In this document: in pieces, positions 13,200-15,047 of the stretch
Layout: each line of letters starts with the position of its first letter
How positions within the stretch are numbered: the first letter of the stretch is position 1
From: CAZPCT01 sp964585325
GTDB taxonomy: Bacteria > Patescibacteriota > Minisyncoccia > JACQLN01 > CAZPCT01
NCBI GenBank assembly: GCA_964585325.1
Contig: CAZPCT010000023.1
Span: forward strand, 1-15,047
Length of the DNA: 15,047 nucleotides
Reading direction: 5' to 3'
Notes under the pieces: model-generated
What the model was told of the DNA's origin: nothing
The model's input: only the letters and a program-made list of their open reading frames with translations
The model's database searches: none
Position numbers and translations under genes: made by a program

Positions 13200-13220
13200 C
13201 TGCCTTGTGGGCAGATTTTT
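13200..13220 (+). terminator. Intrinsic terminator after the MFS gene
   Basis: CTGCC (13200-13204) pairs with GGCAG (13210-13214) around a 5-base loop, followed by A and TTTTT. It lies 22 bases after the MFS stop and upstream of the dinB promoter; a GTG at 13207 in the dinB frame falls inside it. Confidence 0.7.
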
Positions 13221-13251
13221 ATTTATACTCAATACTGTATACGCAATAGGC

Positions 13252-13257
13252 TATACT
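13252..13257 (+). promoter_or_regulatory. -10 box of dinB (leaderless)
   Basis: TATACT with 6 bases to the ATG at 13264 and no SD. The upstream 40 bases are AT-rich with several TATAC repeats (TTATACT near 13224, GTATAC at 13237), but no clear -35. Confidence 0.6.
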
Positions 13258-13263
13258 ACATTC

Positions 13264-14340
13264 ATGAGAATCATTGCCCATCTAGACTTGGATGCGTTTT
13301 TTGCTGCTGTTGAAGAACGTGACCGGCCATGGCTTGCCGGACGACCCATTGTCATTGGCGCGGATCCGCAGGGCGGCAGCGGCAGGGGGGTGGTTTCCAC
13401 CGCCAACTATAAGGCCCGCGAATTTGGCATACGTTCCGCGCTACCCATTTCAACAGCGTGGAAGTACGCGGAAGCGGCGAAGCAGCGCGGAGGTGAGGAG
13501 ACAGTCTTTCTTAGGGGCTCGCACGGCAAGTACAGCACGGTCTCCGGGCAGGTTATGAAGGTTGTCCGGCAGTACGCGCCCGTTGTAGAGCAAGCGAGCG
13601 TAGACGAGGCGTATCTTGACCTTAGCCATACCGGTTCCTGGAAAGAGGCGCAAAAAACAGCGGCGCAGATCAAGCGGGATATTTTTAAGACGGAAAAACT
13701 CACCTGCTCCGTTGGTATAGGGCCAAATAAACTTGTGGCTAAAATCGCTTCAGACATTCAAAAACCAGATGGCCTTACGGTGGTTACTCAAAAACGAGCC
13801 GGGGCTTTTTTGTCTCCCATGAGCGTGCGGGTGATCCCGGGCGTGGGCCCTAAGTCAGCTACGGTTTTAGAGAAGGAAGGAATGCGAACTGTGGCGGAAG
13901 CACGTGATTTTTCAGAACCGGAGCTTGAGCAACTTTTTGGCGTGTGGGGGCGCACCTTGTACAGAACGCTGCGGGGTGTGGACGAAACACCGCTTGTAGA
14001 AGAGCGGGGGGTGCAGTCTATAGGAAAACATCACACGTTTGAACAGGACACACTGGACGCCCGGCGGCTTGGGAATGTGCTTGAGTATATGGCACAAGAG
14101 ATTATTACCCGCATGAGGCAAAAAGATTTTACGGGGTTCCGTACCATTACGCTCACCGTGCGCTTTGCTGATTTTGCAACCAAAGACCGCTCATACACCT
14201 GTAAGAGCACGGCACAGAGCCAGAAACACTTATTATTTGAGGCTAACCGCCTCCTTGCGCCGTTTCTGGATAAGCGTGAAAATCCTGCACAGAAAGAGAT
14301 TAGGCTTATTGGCTTGCGGATTGCCAAGCTATCTGGATGA
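13264..14340 (+). CDS. dinB: DNA polymerase IV (Y-family translesion polymerase)
   Basis: A 358-residue error-prone polymerase that extends past damaged template bases. The active-site acids are present: Asp8 in HLDLDAFF and Asp114/Glu115 in SVDEAYLDL. The steric gate is Phe13, as in E. coli DinB, and YKAREFGIRSALP forms the nucleotide-binding fingers. The thumb helix-hairpin-helix IPGVGPKSATVLEKEGM and the little-finger strands (FRTITLTVRF) follow in normal order. Length fits the family (351 in E. coli). No beta-clamp motif stands out at the C-terminus, which ends LIGLRIAKLSG, although internal QLFGV (near 220) resembles part of one. The start is ATG 13264, given by the -10 box 6 bases upstream; a GTG at 13207 would lie in the preceding terminator. 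Confidence 0.96.
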   Translation: MRIIAHLDLDAFFAAVEERDRPWLAGRPIVIGADPQGGSGRGVVSTANYKAREFGIRSALPISTAWKYAEAAKQRGGEETVFLRGSHGKYSTVSGQVMKVVRQYAPVVEQASVDEAYLDLSHTGSWKEAQKTAAQIKRDIFKTEKLTCSVGIGPNKLVAKIASDIQKPDGLTVVTQKRAGAFLSPMSVRVIPGVGPKSATVLEKEGMRTVAEARDFSEPELEQLFGVWGRTLYRTLRGVDETPLVEERGVQSIGKHHTFEQDTLDARRLGNVLEYMAQEIITRMRQKDFTGFRTITLTVRFADFATKDRSYTCKSTAQSQKHLLFEANRLLAPFLDKRENPAQKEIRLIGLRIAKLSG

Positions 14341-14388
14341 TGCTATGTTCCATCTACACTGCAACTGATTCTCTGTGGGTGAACTGCT

Positions 14389-14408
14389 GGGGCCAAGGCC
14401 CCGTTTTT
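14389..14408 (+). terminator. Intrinsic terminator after dinB
   Basis: GGGGC (14389-14393) pairs with GCCCC (14398-14402) around CAAG, followed directly by GTTTTT. It lies 48 bases after the dinB stop and 10 bases before the sod -10 box. Confidence 0.8.
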
Positions 14409-14417
14409 AGGTCATAC

Positions 14418-14423
14418 TATAAT
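14418..14423 (+). promoter_or_regulatory. -10 box of the superoxide dismutase gene
   Basis: A perfect TATAAT (14418-14423) stands 18 bases before the ATG at 14442, predicting a very short leader of about 12 bases without SD. The -35 position falls in the preceding terminator stem and has no consensus match. Confidence 0.55.
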
Positions 14424-14441
14424 CACTAAGAGTATAAAAAT

Positions 14442-15047
14442 ATGAAACACGAACTACCACAGTTGCCGTACGAGTATGATGCATTAGAGCCATACATAGA
14501 CGCGCAAACTATGAAGGTTCACCATACCAAGCATCACCAAGGGTACGTGGATAAATTGAACGCGGCGCTTGAGGGCACGGACGAACTTGCCGAGCGATCT
14601 CTTGAAGAACTTTTGCGGGACCTTGACGGTATACCAGAAGACGTTCGCACTGCGGTACGGAACAATGGGGGTGGGCATTACAACCATTCGCTTTTTTGGA
14701 GAACGCTGAAACCAAACGGCGGCGGCAACCCCGAAGGCGAGGTGAAAGACGCCATCAACAGCAAATTTGAAAGCTTTGACGGGTTTAAAGAGGCTTTTGC
14801 GGGCGCAGCCACGGGCGTGTTTGGCTCAGGTTGGGTGTGGCTCGTGGTAAATACGAACGGGAACTTGGATCTTTACGGCATGCCCAATCAGGACAGCCCA
14901 CTCATGAATGGGCACACTCCCATATTGGGGCTTGATGTATGGGAACATGCCTATTATCTGAAGTATCAAAACAGGCGGCCTGAGTATATAGATGCTTTTT
15001 GGAACGTGGTCAATTGGCAAATGGTCGTCGAGCGCTTAGACAACTAA
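14442..15047 (+). CDS. sodA: Superoxide dismutase, Mn-type of the Fe/Mn family
   Basis: A complete 201-residue enzyme, with stop TAA as the last three bases of the window. It converts superoxide to oxygen and hydrogen peroxide. The metal ligands are His27, His82 (in GGGHYNHSLFW), Asp165 and His169 (DVWEHAYY). Metal preference can be guessed from the outer sphere: glycines before His79 and Gln150 in PNQDSP follow the Mn-type pattern, where Fe-type enzymes carry the active-site glutamine in the N-terminal half and a different residue at this place. There is no signal peptide, so it acts in the cytoplasm. It sits alone behind its own promoter and the dinB terminator. Some enzymes with this pattern accept either metal. 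Confidence 0.96.
   Translation: MKHELPQLPYEYDALEPYIDAQTMKVHHTKHHQGYVDKLNAALEGTDELAERSLEELLRDLDGIPEDVRTAVRNNGGGHYNHSLFWRTLKPNGGGNPEGEVKDAINSKFESFDGFKEAFAGAATGVFGSGWVWLVVNTNGNLDLYGMPNQDSPLMNGHTPILGLDVWEHAYYLKYQNRRPEYIDAFWNVVNWQMVVERLDN

Noticed and set aside
13229..13250. LexA-like SOS box upstream of dinB (TACTGTAT)
   Set aside because: Only one half-site matches; no ACAG follows at the needed spacing, and no LexA gene is in view.
1..15047. CRISPR arrays, insertion sequences, tRNA or rRNA genes
   Set aside because: No regularly spaced repeats, transposase-like proteins, terminal inverted repeats around coding sequence, or tRNA/rRNA signatures were found on either strand.

Overview
The window reads as chromosomal sequence from a small-genome bacterium. 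It is most likely a member of the Candidate Phyla Radiation (Patescibacteria, Parcubacteria-like). That placement is an inference, based on the lineage flavour of the proteins (VKOR-family membrane proteins, DUF1761, short secreted proteins with a Cys-rich FEEC...PRQC module, a single-chain UvrD-type helicase/nuclease), very compact packing, and start sites that mostly lack a Shine-Dalgarno sequence. TGA is used as a stop codon (CAP-domain protein, 69-aa membrane protein, DinB), so the UGA-glycine code of Gracilibacteria/Absconditabacteria does not apply. Every gene I can support is on the + strand; I found nothing convincing on the - strand.

Layout. 1-213: 3' end of a secreted CAP-domain protein, closed by a terminator. 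297-1988: a self-contained module with a conventional promoter, an SD inside a small hairpin, a GC-rich one-gene unit for an unrecognised single-pass membrane protein, and a strong terminator. 1997-4958: a UvrD-type helicase with a C-terminal PD-(D/E)XK nuclease domain carrying four cysteines. 4959-5748: about 800 bases without a credible gene, GC-rich and full of perfect or near-perfect inverted repeats; probably one or more structured RNAs, which I could not match to tmRNA, RNase P RNA, SRP RNA, 6S RNA or tRNA. 5749-9475: an envelope block made of a four-cysteine membrane protein, a VKOR with an extra membrane domain, a metzincin-like membrane-anchored protease, a DUF1761 protein, a VKOR-like protein that lost its loop cysteines, and a DoxX-like protein. 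9456-10068: an ITPase-type nucleotide-sanitising gene of lower G+C, bracketed by 19-base direct repeats that both encode the same C-terminal peptide. 10110-15047: a 69-aa membrane protein, a secreted Cys-motif protein overlapping endonuclease IV, an MFS transporter, DNA polymerase IV, and a complete Mn-type superoxide dismutase ending at the window edge.

How it fits together. Two themes recur: handling of damaged DNA or nucleotides (helicase/nuclease, ITPase, endonuclease IV, DinB) and oxidative or thiol chemistry at the membrane (two VKOR homologues, a Cys-rich partner, DoxX-like protein, SOD). This suggests a cell exposed to oxygen, but the genes sit in several separate transcription units, so a shared regulon is not shown. 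Five genes carry a -10 box ending only 6-7 bases before the start codon, which predicts leaderless mRNAs; the GC-rich 380-1921 gene is the clear exception. The observations most worth following are the structured 800-base gap, the repeat-bracketed ITPase gene and the GC-rich module.
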